From the NCBI GenBank assembly GCA_035578905.1, contig JAQJVL010000104.1, forward strand, positions 1,984,001 through 2,048,000: a DNA stretch of 64,000 nt, given 5' to 3'. Under the pieces are notes generated by a model. It was not told the origin of the DNA. It did not search any database and saw nothing but the letters and a program-made list of their open reading frames with translations. Position 1 is the stretch's first letter; every line of letters starts with the position of its first letter. This DNA is from Stictocephala bisonia (Eukaryota; Arthropoda; Insecta; Hemiptera; Membracidae). Shown here piece by piece: positions 1 through 11,742 of the stretch. The translations under genes were made by a program, and so were the position numbers.

Positions 1-2299
1 ACGTTTCTTTTTTCTGTATGATTTTATTATACTGTAGTTATCCCAAAAACTAGATTAATTAGTAAATTATTTCATTGATGGTTTAGTAAACGAGTAATTT
101 TCCTTTAGCAAATACTAATACATATGAGATGGTTGGCTTTCACTATAAATAGGTATTCATATATGAGTATATTTCTTTCTATGATAGTATTTTAATCTTT
201 AAATATTTACTATTTCCTATGTAAATAACAATACAATTGAGACATAAAATAACAATAATAATAAAAAAACATGAACTAGTTCCAATAATTTTTTTCTGGT
301 AAATTGTAGAAAAAAAATTAAAATCAAGAATAACTTTTGAACCAAACATTTCTAAAAAATTCATTAACTTATATCATTAGTTAGTTTTGTAATCACATTT
401 ACCTTCAAGAGTGCTTCAAGATACAGACCTAAGCGCCTTCAGTTACGTGACTTCTACTCTCAACTCATATCTACTATCATTTTGTCTATCCTGGATTGAA
501 GGCGCTTTGGTGGTAATCAAAACTAGTTTACGAATTTATAAGAATTGTCCATTATCCAGATACGCAATTATCCTTTATAAACTTAATTATGAATGTATTA
601 ACGATTAATAATTATCATAGGATAAAATATATTTCCATGGTGGTTTAAAAAACGTGCTCCACATAGCATAATTATTTTTGAAAGGGTTTCTCTCTGCTAA
701 CTTCGTTAATAGGTTACAGACGAAATAAATACTTTTGTTTGATTGACTCTTTCTAAGACCAAACCAGCCAACATTTTCTTTGGCTGCTAAAGGGAATAGT
801 AATTAATTGCGTGGTTAAAACTGTATAAAAACATTAGACACTTTTTTTGCGCAGAGCTATTCCGCAGAAATGGCTCTCTTTACGGAGTCATTTGGCAACC
901 GGTTTCTCCTCGCGGCTCTTTGTACAGCTCAGTTATCCTCAGTACATAGCAACTCTCTGGACTGAAATTGAGATCTCAAAAATAATTGGAACATTATTGA
1001 GTAATAATATAGCATTTTTATAATCAAACCGCAACAAAAAACAACAATCAAACAATCGCTCAAATATATTGTATATATCAACTTCAAGGATGAAAAAGAG
1101 CCTACACTTGTCAGAAACAAGATTAAAAGATTGTTTGTGGTTTATAGTTAACAGTGAAGGATGGTGAAATTATTGTAACATTTTTCAATGATAATACAAA
1201 TAAGAAAACCGATTAAATGTCCTATGCTGCTATTTTGTTTTTAAAAAAATCTTAAAACATTACAAAGCAAATGATATTGGCAATACAAAAATAAAAACTT
1301 TAATATACCACGTTTACAGGAAGATGTACACTGACCAAAACATGGAAGACTTCGATATCCAAATTATCAATAAATATCAAATATCTGTATAAGCTTTAAT
1401 AAATCTTACGATCAAATATAATGGTTAATGTTTGAATCTATAAACAATCCATAGCTAAATAAACAAATAATACGCTTAAGATCCAAAAGGACAGTCCTTA
1501 ATTAAGCAAAAGTAAAAAAACAATAAGTATAATAAAGTAAAATCACTATTAAGTATAATATAGTGGATTGTAAAGGATTTCCGCTGATGTCAAAAAGCAC
1601 TATTTGTTCCTTAATTATTTTGTTTTTTAATACTAATGCAAACATGAATTTCACTGCAAGATACAGTTGTTTAAACTTCGTATTATATGTGAATCTAAAT
1701 AATCACAAATAAATAGACTCTCAAAAGAACTACTGCGTTAGTTTTTTCTTAATAATTTGAATCAAAATATTTATTATTCCGTTTACAGTTACAATTGTTA
1801 ATATTACTATATGAGCATTGTTTTTTTTTTTTAGAATATCTTATAAATGATATTAAATAAATTACAATGGCTGTTACTCATAAAATGAGCAAAGTAACAA
1901 TTAAAAGTGATTAAGAAACATAAGGACTACGTTGCTACGAAGCAGCCCATACTTATACTTTTTTTTTATAAGGTAATGGTTCGTCATCGTTTACAGCAAC
2001 TTGATTGAAAGCCAAGGTTGCTAAATAATTGCAGTGGTGCTAAAATTCACAGATGCGAATGGTCATCAGGAAACCGGTCTTTACAGCTTGCTGTAACATT
2101 CTGGATATCTATGAACAACATATTTCCTTGCTGGAAGACCTCTATATCACGTGTGTTACGAAGAAATACATAGCAGATAATGAAAGTTTACATGTTATCT
2201 ATTTATTTACAAATTCAAACTTAATGTAGACTAATTAAGTTTTAACTCCTCCTTTGACGTAGTTTACTTTAAATCATATCGAACCTAGTTTACTATATA
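1..2299. other. AT-rich intergenic DNA, no gene seen
   Basis: No reading frame here has recognisable protein features. The only structure I see is a short inverted pair around 432-442 and 497-507 (AAGCGCCTTCA and its complement) separated by about 54 bases, and a few T runs. Confidence 0.5.
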
Positions 2300-2385
2300 G
2301 GGGACACCCCTGCACGCTTCGTGTACCAACCCCGTCACTCGCTGCGCCCGTTACACGTCGGTCTGTGACTTTTTGACTACAAATG
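2300..2385 (+). repeat. Dispersed repeat, plus-oriented copy
   Basis: This GC-richer block contains GACACCCCTGCACGCTT, then CGTCACTCGCTGCGC and a GTGACTTTTTGAC stretch. The same blocks, in the same order but on the opposite strand, recur at 3885-3968. They may be the ends of one foldback element or two copies of one repeat family. A weaker third relative may lie at 62249-62310 (CTCTGCACGTGCC, then CAGTCACT). Confidence 0.6.
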
Positions 2386-3884
2386 ATAGTAGGTTTACTA
2401 TATAACGTAAAATCACAATATTAGATTTATTTACAGTATCTCACTCACACAACTTGCGCTGCTAACTATTCATTAGTATAAACACGCTTTGATATTACCA
2501 CAGTTTAGGTGAACGTGTATAGTCTTTGTTGATAAATTAGTTTGACTGAGTGAGGGTAAATCCGTACCAGTGAAAATCGGTCCCACTAAGGAATTTGTGA
2601 AAATCTAAGGACAACTAAACGACGTACAGTTTAATGTAGGATCCAAAACATCTAAGTCTGTATTCAGTAAGATTTTCGGCTAACTGACAAGTCTGATACG
2701 CAATTATTTCTCTGGAAAACACCCAAACGGCTCTGGTTTAAAAACATTACTTTATCTTCTTTGATGTCTGCACAGGCATTGGTGGCCTCAGAGCTCAGAC
2801 AAATTTATAGCACTGTAAAAGTGGGCAAGTGTCACCACCGTAGAATTTTTAAATGTGCTTGACTCAACAATAAACGGCTCAAAAACAAGCATAAATTCAA
2901 TGTATTGCAAAGTTTGATAGAGTCAAGTCATAGGCTTGAAGCAGCAAAGGTTAGAGATAATGTGAAGATAAGAAGAGATGATAAAGATAGAAAACGCAGA
3001 TTTCTAGCGTGTGTCATTTATACCACCTTTACAACTAGACTTATTGGTATCACTATAAGTTTTCTGTGTAGGCCTACGTTTGTCTTCACTGTTAGTTGTC
3101 TGTTATCGATAGTGAATACCGGCTGTAGGTTACAATGTTTACTGTCAGTGCAAACATCCAACAACGTCAGCACCTCGAAGCAAAATTATGATTTAAAATC
3201 AAGACAAACTTTATATCACAGAAGAAATTCTATTTTTGTATAAGATTATAATTTAAGTTGAAAAAAACACATGTTTATTAAATTATTTTATGTAAGTCTG
3301 TTCAACATAAAATATGCCTATTAATGTGTTTTACTTTTGAATTAGAGTGTAACGTATTCTCCCAAAAAATAATAGCTACAAATTTTAATGTTTAATTACT
3401 CAAACACAGGAACAAATGAAAAATCTTCAAAACTAATGATTTTGTTGAAATACTTTTATTCAAAAGATAATTTTGATTTCTATGTCGTAACGGAGCTAGA
3501 TTTTTGAAATTCCCGTAGGTTTTTGTCCTACACGACGATGCAATGTTATTCTTATGGAGATAATTTTAATTGACCAGCTGGCGGCATAAACAAATGTTAA
3601 ATGGGTCAAATAATTTGTTGGGTTAAACATAGATAGCAGCAAAGTAAAATATCAAGTTAATTATAAAACAGCGAATACATGTCTGTCTGTGTGTATGTTA
3701 CATTAACTGTTAAATAAAATGAAAACATTTGAAATAGGCTTAGTAATAACATTGGTTGTTTATAATTAATAGCTTATACAGTACTATAAAGAGAGTACAA
3801 ATCAAGTGCACTGAGTGAGCTACTGTAAATAAATTTAAATAATATAATTTTACTTAATACAGTTTAATACAAATATTTTAAGTC
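2386..3884. other. Sequence between the inverted repeat copies
   Basis: About 1.5 kb of AT-rich sequence lies between the two inverted repeat copies. A 112-codon frame at 2905-3243 shows no family motif and is probably chance. If the flanking copies are the termini of one element, this would be its interior, but I see no transposase. Confidence 0.4.
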
Positions 3885-3968
3885 AAAAGTCACATACCAA
3901 GGCCGAGTCTTCAGGAGCGCAGCGAGTGACGAAGTTGGCAAGCAAAGCGTGCAGGGGTGTCTCCTAAT
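3885..3968 (-). repeat. Dispersed repeat, minus-oriented copy
   Basis: Read on the minus strand this gives GACACCCCTGCACGCTT, CGTCACTCGCTGCGC and then GTGACTTTTGACT, matching the copy at 2300-2385 over roughly 85 bases with a few substitutions and small indels. Confidence 0.6.
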
Positions 3969-4880
3969 AACAAATAAAAACATTGTTACAAGTGGTACTC
4001 TTCTGATCTGTATTAATTTTACTGTTCAAGTCATTTTCACTGATCCCTTTCCATCAGAGAATAGTATAAGGAACAAACTTGGTTTTTGAATAAGATATAC
4101 ATAATTTTTCAATAAAGCTATAATAGAGTTTATATTAGAATGTTGTTCATAAATTATTAAATGATATGCCAGATCCATTTGCATATAAATTTACAGAAAA
4201 GCAAGACGCTTGGATGACGAGACGCAAAGTTACATTATATGCCTGGTATTTTCGTTGAGTCAATGACTGCCAAGTGGTCGCCTTCGATATGAATAATACT
4301 GAATATGTTTAGTATCCATATCAAATCGAGGGTGGTAACCTAACCTCACCAGAGAACTGAGGCACAAGTTTGTCTTCACAATATTAAATCTATGTTTATC
4401 AAGAACCCCAATATTATCTCAAAGGCCTAAAGCTACTTTGGATTTCATAGAAATAACGTAAGTGTGTTGATACAAAACACGAAGTTTTGTAATTACAGCA
4501 TTGTTTTTGTGTTTTGAAAGAACGAAAAACAAACGAAAAAATGCAAGGGAAATTTTAAACATAAATCAGCAAATACTAACCACCTACCTAATTGTTCCAT
4601 TTGAATAGGAAGAGAATGTATAAACATTTAAATAATACATTATACATAATACATTACCTTCATGCTGAAAGTTGCAACACTGGTGCGTGTCTTCATAACT
4701 GATAACTGTCAGATCTAGGGTTGAGTACGAATAAAATTAGAGCAAACTCTTGACGGCCCATCCACCCTACATTCAAGTGTTTTAGACCAAAAAATGTTAG
4801 AAAACGCAGTTGTCCAATGAAAGCTAATTTTTGTCCGGCGTCCCGAGTCGGTTATTGGCAACCTTATGTTGAGTTCGGGA

Positions 4881-4923
4881 CTATCTATATAGTGTCAACA
4901 ATGAGGGACACTATAATAGATAG
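4881..4923. repeat. Short inverted repeat (hairpin)
   Basis: CTATCTATATAGTGTC at 4881-4896 faces GACACTATAATAGATAG at 4907-4923, with one bulged base and a 10-base loop. The role is unknown. Confidence 0.6.
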
Positions 4924-5014
4924 AAGGACATGATAAGGTTGATACAGGTTAGGAAATAGATCATCTGACGTCACCGATGACGTATTGTTTTGCTGAGTGA
5001 CGTGAACAGTGAGT

Positions 5015-5053
5015 TCCTTGGTTTCCCTGACATTGGGTTATTAATAAATAACC
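5015..5053 (+). mobile_element. Fragment of SINE-C-like repeat
   Basis: The stretch CCTTGGTTTCCCTGACATTG followed by GGTTATTAATAAATAACC aligns with CCTTAGTTACCCTGGCTATT and GGCTATTAATAAATAACC in the SINE-C copy near 33980-34010. Only this core is recognisable, so it is an old, truncated copy or a shared motif. Confidence 0.4.
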
Positions 5054-5576
5054 TTCACCGTCGAGTTCGGATACACTAAAATACAAGTAGGTCTACCAGT
5101 TGGCAGCTCACCCTTGGACTCGCCGATATTACGCATCAGAGAAGCTAAACCGCCGCAGAATTCTTGATCCTACAGATTTAGTGAATGTTGTTTCAGTGAA
5201 TAACTATATTAAATATATAATTATGATCATATTTTAAATATACAGAACACATTTAACTCAGCATACCAAAGTTGAACACTACTACGTGCTAGTTCGTCCA
5301 AACAAATTGTTCTGCTAGACAGTTGGAATTTACACGGAACGCATTTCAAGCCGGGGCAACTTTTTCTCTTGTTTCTTCAGGTCTGATTAGCCATGGGATT
5401 TCCATAACAGCTACTAATTTCCATTTCAGACTGACATAACCGGGACATTGAACCTAATATTTCTTTCCTTTATATATTTTAATGATAATCATCGATGCAG
5501 AACGTCCATCAATTACCCTATTGATGTTCGTGTAGCATCAGACACAAAACATCGAGTAACAAAAATAAAAATAGAA

Positions 5577-6098
5577 CCCACACGTACAGTGATAGTGACC
5601 CACCTGCCCACCCATACACGTACAGTGGTATTGACCCACCCACCCACCCATACTTGTACAGTGGTTTGACCCACCCGCCCACCCATATACGTACAGTGGT
5701 TTGACCCACCCGCCCACCCATATACGTACAGTGGTTTGACCCACCCTCCCAGCCATATACGTGCAGCAGTGATGTCTCGCCTGCCCACCCATGCAGGTAC
5801 AGTGGTGATGACCCGCTCGCCCACCCATACACGTGCAGTGCTGAAGACCCACCCACCCACCCATACACGGGCAGTGGTGGGAACCACCAAGAGGTACCCG
5901 TTCAATAACACTGTACCTGTATTGGTAGGCGGGTGGGTCAATAACACTGTACGTGTATGGGTGGGCAGGTGGGTTAATGACACTGTACAGGTGTGGGTGG
6001 AAGGGTGGGTCAATAACACTGTACCTGTATGGGTGGTCCAATAACACTGTACGTGTATGGGTGGGCGGGTGAGTCAATAACACTGTACCTGTATGGGT
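5577..6098. repeat. C-rich minisatellite with internal polarity switch
   Basis: Units of about 36-37 bp read ACACGTACAGTGG, then TTGACCCACCC and CCACCCAT on the plus strand from 5577 to about 5885. From about 5909 to 6098 the same unit is on the opposite strand (GGGTGGGTCAATAACACTG, then TACGTGTATGGG). The junction holds a small hairpin, GGTGG/CCACC at 5876-5888. Long reading frames on both strands through here come only from the lack of stops in the unit. It belongs to the same family as the arrays at 26.8-30.7 and 42.9-43.7 kb. Confidence 0.9.
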
Positions 6099-7946
6099 TC
6101 TGAGACCATTGTAGAATAAAACAGAGTATAATGAATATTCAGTGACAAAACTTAGGCCTACTTGTTCAGGTTAAAACTACATATCATAATAATACTAATT
6201 TTACTCGCACTTCCAATTTTTTGCAAACAACACATTTACACAAAGTGTAGTACTACTTGTATGTATTTATGTATATTTTTGTTACTCTATTATGAATGGC
6301 CGCAGTACAGAGTTGGTTCTTACAACGGTGTACACTATTGCCAATAAGTACAAATCTTACAGGGCTGAGATCAGAGAGTAAAATCATAGACGACTCCTTT
6401 AGAGACGGCTATGGTAAATTTGAACTTCTATGATTTAAGATACGTTTTATGATTTATGAAGAAGTATTACATTTTATATCTTTTATAGAGATGTTTGGTG
6501 ATTATTCCTTTGGGGTCTCAAAGTATTTTTGATTTAATCCAAAAAAGTGTTCCATGATTATATTTTCTTACTTCACACACAGCTTTAATCTTCTATTGAG
6601 GATATGCTTTCTTTATCTAATCAACTTCGTGTCCCTTTTGAAATTCGTTCTTTCTTTACCTTCGGTTAATTTTTGACTGAAAAAGTTTCAGTCCAGGCCT
6701 TCAAATTTCTCCGTCTTTTGGGCTTTTTCTAAATACTTCGATCAAGAGTATGTACATGTTAAGTCGATCTACGTAAGCCTACATTAGACTTTCATGAGTA
6801 AGTCTTGTCTTTGGAAATATGTAGCTGTGACCATAGAATTTTAAAATTCTTTTAGGATATTGAAAAATAAAGTTACTAGTAAAAATTTGGCATGTTCAAA
6901 CATTCATGTCTTTTGCCAATGAAATAAAAACACATTTTTCACACACAAAAAATAATAATAATAAAATAAAAACATCAGCCATTGATGATTAATCCAATCT
7001 ATAAACCCCATGGAATATTTCGTCATATAAGTCGTGAGCGCCAAGACAGATGATAAACGGAGGCTCGTCACTGACAGAAGAAGGTCGACAATATTTGGGG
7101 TAGTTTATTTGTATGCATGATATTATCGTTTTCTCAGTTTTTAAATCCATCCTCAAATAGCATTCTCTGTTTTGTTGTTATGTCGAATTACCTTAACTTA
7201 ACAGTTAAATGATAAGAAACATTATCGTTTCAATATTTAGATAAATAACCAAGATGTGCAAGTTAAAATATCAGAAGAATTAAATCCTAGTTGGTTCATC
7301 CAATATAGAAAGAAAACCGTTCAATAATTTTCGTGTATGTTTAGATGCTATTCAAGTTAAGATTGTGTGTTTTTTTTACAGTGGATAAAATGAAAACAAG
7401 CTACTCAAGTATTCCAGATGTTCTAACCACAAGAACCAGAGCGGTGGTCGTCAGCTGTGGTTAGTTGATCTTCTAGAACTCTCCGGTGTACAGTTATCAA
7501 CACAGCATTACAGAACCAAATTAATTTCTTCCTGTCAGATTGTATTTACTTTGGCTTAAATAGAGGAGGAATCTCAAGTGTTGCTAAGCTTGTGATACGT
7601 AGATGGCTTATCTTTCAGCAATCTAAGTGAGTGACGTCTGGTCTCGTGAATGACCTTACCTCAGCGATAAAGGATTCGTGGGAAAGGTGAAGGTCATCAG
7701 GAGATTGGACCTTGAAATTGTGTTTACCCCTTTAGAACAACTTCCGCGTGTTGAGAGATGCCTGGTCAAACCGATCCTGGGTCTTCAGAGTCCTACTATA
7801 CATACGAGTAGATAAAGGGACAGTTTGGGTGGAGTGAAACGTTTTAACAACAAAAGAAGTGAGAATCACAAACCGCAATTTTATATCAATATAAGTACAA
7901 GTATTACAGGAACAAAGAAATTTTAACTGTCTAAAATGGTTCTAAT
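6099..7946. other. Intergenic DNA, nothing recognised
   Basis: AT-rich sequence with a slightly GC-richer part at 7600-7800. No gene, RNA or repeat is recognised. Confidence 0.4.
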
Positions 7947-10546
7947 AACACAATACAGTATAGAAGTGGTATTCTTGTTCCACGTGAATCCGAGAGATCT
8001 TGGCTTTACTTGACACAATACAGTACCATAGAAGTGGTTTTCATGTTCCACGTGAATCTGATAGATCTTGGCTTTACTTGACACAATACAGTACCATAGA
8101 AGTGGTTTTCATGTTCCACGTGAATCTGATAGATCTTGGCTTTACTTGACACAATACAGTACTATAGAAGTGGTTTTCATGTTCCACGTGAATCTGATAG
8201 ATCTTGGCTTTACTTGACACAATACAGTACTATAGAAGTGGTTTTCATGTTCCACGTGAATCTGATAGATCTTGGCTTTACTTGACACAATACAGTACCA
8301 TAGAAGTGGTTTTCATGTTCCACGTGAATCTGATAGATCTTGGCTTTACTTGACACAATACAGTATAGAAGTGGTTTTCATGTTCCACGTGAATCTGATA
8401 GATCTTGGCTTTACTTGACACAATACAGTACCATAGAAGTGGTTTTCATGTTCCACGTGAATCTGATAGATCTTGGCTTTACTTGACACAATACAGTACC
8501 ATAGAAGTGGTTTTCATGTTCCACGTGAATCTGATAGATCTTGGCTTTACTTGACACAATACAGTATAGAAGTGGTTTTCATGTTCCACGTGAATCTGAT
8601 AGATCTTGGCTTTACTTGACACAATACAGTACCATAGAAGTGGTTTTCATGTTCCACGTGAATCTGATAGATCTTGGCTTTACTTGACACAATACAGTAA
8701 AGAAGTGGTTTTCATGTTCCACGTGAATCTGATAGATCTTGGCTTTACATGACACAATACAGTACCATAGAAGTGGTTTTCATGTTCCACGTGAATCTGA
8801 TAGATCTTGGCTTTACTTGACACAATACAGTACCATAGAAGTGGTTTTCATGTTCCACGTGAATCTGAGAGATCTTGGCTTTACTTGACACAATACAGTA
8901 TAGAAGTGGTTTTCATGTTCCACGTGAATCTGATAGATCTTGGCTTTACTTGACACAATACAGTACCATAGAAGTGGTTTTCATGTTCCACGTGAATCTG
9001 AGAGATCTTGGCTTTACTTGACACAATACAGTATAGAAGTGGTTTTCATGTTCCACGTGAATCTGATAGATCTTGGCTTTACTTGACACAATACAGTACC
9101 ATAGAAGTGGTTTTCATGTTCCACGTGAATCTGATAGATCTTGGCTTTACTTGACACAATACAGTACCATAGAAGTGGTTTTCATGTTCCACGTGAATCT
9201 GATAGATCTTGGCTTTACTTGACACAATACAGTATAGAAGTGGTTTTCATGTTCCACGTGAATCTGATAGATCTTGGCTTTACTTGACACAATACAGTAC
9301 CATAGAAGTGGTTTTCATGTTCCACGTGAATCTGATAGATCTTGGCTTTACTTGACACAATACAGTACCATAGAAGTGGTTTTCATATTCCACGTGAATC
9401 TGATAGATCTTGGCTTTACTTGACACAATACAGTACTATAGAAGTGGTTTTCATGTTCCACGTGAATCTGATAGATCTTGGCTTTACTTGACACAATACA
9501 GTATAGAAGTGGTTTTCATGTTCCACGTGAATCTGAGAGATCTTGGCTTTACTTGACACAACACAGTATAGAAGTGGTTTTCATGTTCCAAGTGAATCTG
9601 ATAGATCTTGGCTTTACTTGACACAATACAGTATAGAAGTGGTTTTCATGTTCCACGTGAATCTGATAGATCTTGGCTTTACTTGACACAATACAGTACC
9701 ATAGAAGTGGTTTTCATGTTCCACGTGAATCTGAGAGATCTTGGCTTTACTTGACACAATACAGTACCATAGAAGTGGTTTTCATGTTCCACGTGAATCT
9801 GATAGATCTTGGCTTTACTTGACACAATACAGTATAGAAGTGGTTTTCATGTTCCACGTGAATCTGATAGATCTTGGCTTTACTTGACACAATACAGTAC
9901 CATAGAAGTGGTTTTCATGTTCCACGTGAATCTGATAGATCTTGGCTTTACTTGACACAATACAGTACCATAGAAGTGGTTTTCATGTTCCACGTGAATC
10001 TGATAGATCTTGTCTTTACTTGACACAATACACTATAGAAGTGGTTTTCATGTTCCACGTGAATCTGAGAGATCTTGGCTTTACTTGACACAATACAGTA
10101 TAGAAGTGGTTTTCATGTTCCACGTGAATCTGATAGATCTTGGCTTTACTTGACACAATACAGTATAGAAGTGGTTTTCATGTTCCACGTGAATCTGATA
10201 GATCTTGGCTTTACTTGACACAACAAAGTATAGAAGTGGTTTTCATGTTCCACGTGAATCTGATAGATCTTGGCTTTACTTGACACAATACAGTACCATA
10301 GAAGTGGTTTTCATGTTCCACGTGAATCTGAGAGATCTTGGCTTTACTTGACACAATACAGTATAGAATTGGTTTTCATGTTCCACGTGAATCTGATAGA
10401 TCTTGGCTTTACTTGACACAATACAGTATAGAAGTGGTTTTCATGTTCCACGTGAATCTGAGAGATCTTGGCTTTACTTGACACAATACAGTATAGAAGT
10501 AGTTCTCAAGTTCCACGTGAATCTGAGAGATCTTGCCTTTACTTGA
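7947..10546. repeat. 65/68-bp satellite array with an E-box per unit
   Basis: About 39 head-to-tail units alternate irregularly between 68 bp (AATACAGTACCATAGAAG) and 65 bp (AATACAGTATAGAAG, three bases shorter). Each unit contains the palindrome CACGTG (within TTCCACGTGAATCTG) and nearly all an AGATCT site, followed by TTGGCTTTACTTGACACA. Copies are almost identical inside and diverge at the two edges (TCCGAGAGATC at the left, GTAGTTCTCAAG at the right), the usual picture of homogenisation by unequal exchange. There is no coding frame. Confidence 0.97.
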
Positions 10547-10593
10547 ATATGAGTTGATGTTTAATTTAAACTTCTAAATGTTAATATATAATT

Positions 10594-10684
10594 GGCCCTT
10601 CTGGCGTTAAGTGATAAGTGGCTGAAAGGATTTCAGTTTTAACTTCAACACCAATAATAAAGGCATTTTCCATTTCTTTTTCGT
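10594..10684 (+). mobile_element. LINE 3' end (AATAAAGGCATTTT tail)
   Basis: CACCAATAATAAAGGCATTT followed by a T-rich CATTTCTTTTT run matches the end at 43995-44062 (CCCCTTTAATAAAGGCATTT then CATTTTATTTCATTTT). This looks like the 3' terminus of a non-LTR retrotransposon, truncated at its 5' side against the satellite. Confidence 0.45.
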
Positions 10685-10983
10685 AATAAGGTAAAGGTAA
10701 AAGAAAATATCATAATATTCTTGTTATGTGAGATATGACAACCGACTTTCAACTAGTAATTAATAAAATCCTGGAATAGTTTTTATCGAACTTTCCATTC
10801 TCTCAATGAGGAAAGGCACAAGTGCTGATGTGTCCACTTAAATACATCTGAACATACGTATCTTCAAGTCATTCACGTTCAGCGTCGGGATGGACTTTAT
10901 AACAGTTAATACCTTTTTATATTTATTAAGCCTAAATCTGTTACTGTTTTCAAGTCCTACAGTGGTGGTTCCCTGACAACCAT

Positions 10984-11742
10984 ATGTTGTTAAGTCCGGA
11001 AAAAACAAAATTTATCAATTTCAGTTTAAGACAAAGAGTCTACTTTACATATGAAATTATATACGATTGTACAAAATGCATATGTAGTAAGACATGCTGT
11101 ACGGAGTGTGCTATTATTGGGCAGGCAGACAATATTAAATATTTGGGAATTTTTCTTGATGAAGAGCTTAATTGGAAAGTGCATGTTCAAGATTTAAAAA
11201 ATAAACTTAATAAAAAATTAAGATATTTTTATTTCCTAAAAAATATATGTTATGAACAAACATTGAGAGTAATATATTTTTCCCTTGTACATAGTAGAAT
11301 AGATTACGGGCTTTTTTGTTGGGGTGGGAATTATGAATCAAATATTAGACACATATTTATACAAGAAAAAAAGTTTATTCGAATAATTTGTAAGAAAGCA
11401 ACAATGGAAGCATCATATCATTTATTTTTAAAACAACAGATTTTACCATTAAAATATATGTTTGTTCATAAAGTTTTAAAAATGTACTATGTAATGAAGA
11501 GAAATTTGCCTGAAATTATCGAAATATATAAAGTTAAGCTAAGAAAAAAGGATGTATTTATGGTTCCCAAACCAAATCTCACTTTCTATACAAAAAGTTA
11601 TTTATTTCTGGGACCAAAAATGTTTAACTCAATACCAATTGTTCTGCAAAATTTGAAAAATATAAAATTATTTTCCAACAAAGTAAAAAATTGGTTATTA
11701 AAGCAAGAAAGTATAGATTACCTTGTAAATATTCAATTTTAA
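10984..11742 (+). pseudogene. Non-LTR retrotransposon reverse transcriptase, C-terminal fragment
   Basis: An open frame of 252 residues covers the part of ORF2 after the catalytic palm. It starts at a KTKFINFS segment (the usual N..KT..I.F of this enzyme class), then has NIKYLGIFLDEELNWKVHV (thumb region YLG..LD..L.W..H), SLVHSRIDYGLFCWGG, and a basic tail. The polymerase motif with the paired aspartates and the endonuclease are missing, so this is a 5'-truncated copy. It is clearly related to the fossil at 21.3-22.6 kb (FYFL.NIC, then YGL/YGI..WGG). The frame is still intact, which suggests a fairly recent insertion. The first ATG is simply the first methionine of the fragment, not a genuine start. 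Jockey/CR1-like affiliation is an inference. Confidence 0.85.

Larger units (their letters stand above)
3969..5576. other. Intergenic DNA with a hairpin and a SINE-C fragment
   Basis: No gene is seen. It holds a hairpin at 4881-4923 and a short stretch at 5015-5053 resembling the SINE-C family. Confidence 0.45.

Noticed and set aside
2905..3243. 112-codon frame
   Set aside because: No recognisable domain, AT-rich codon use like the background, and no supporting splice or promoter signals.
5513..6083. Frames of 100-180 codons on both strands at 5.5-6.1 kb
   Set aside because: They are translations of the stop-free minisatellite unit and extend only a little beyond it.
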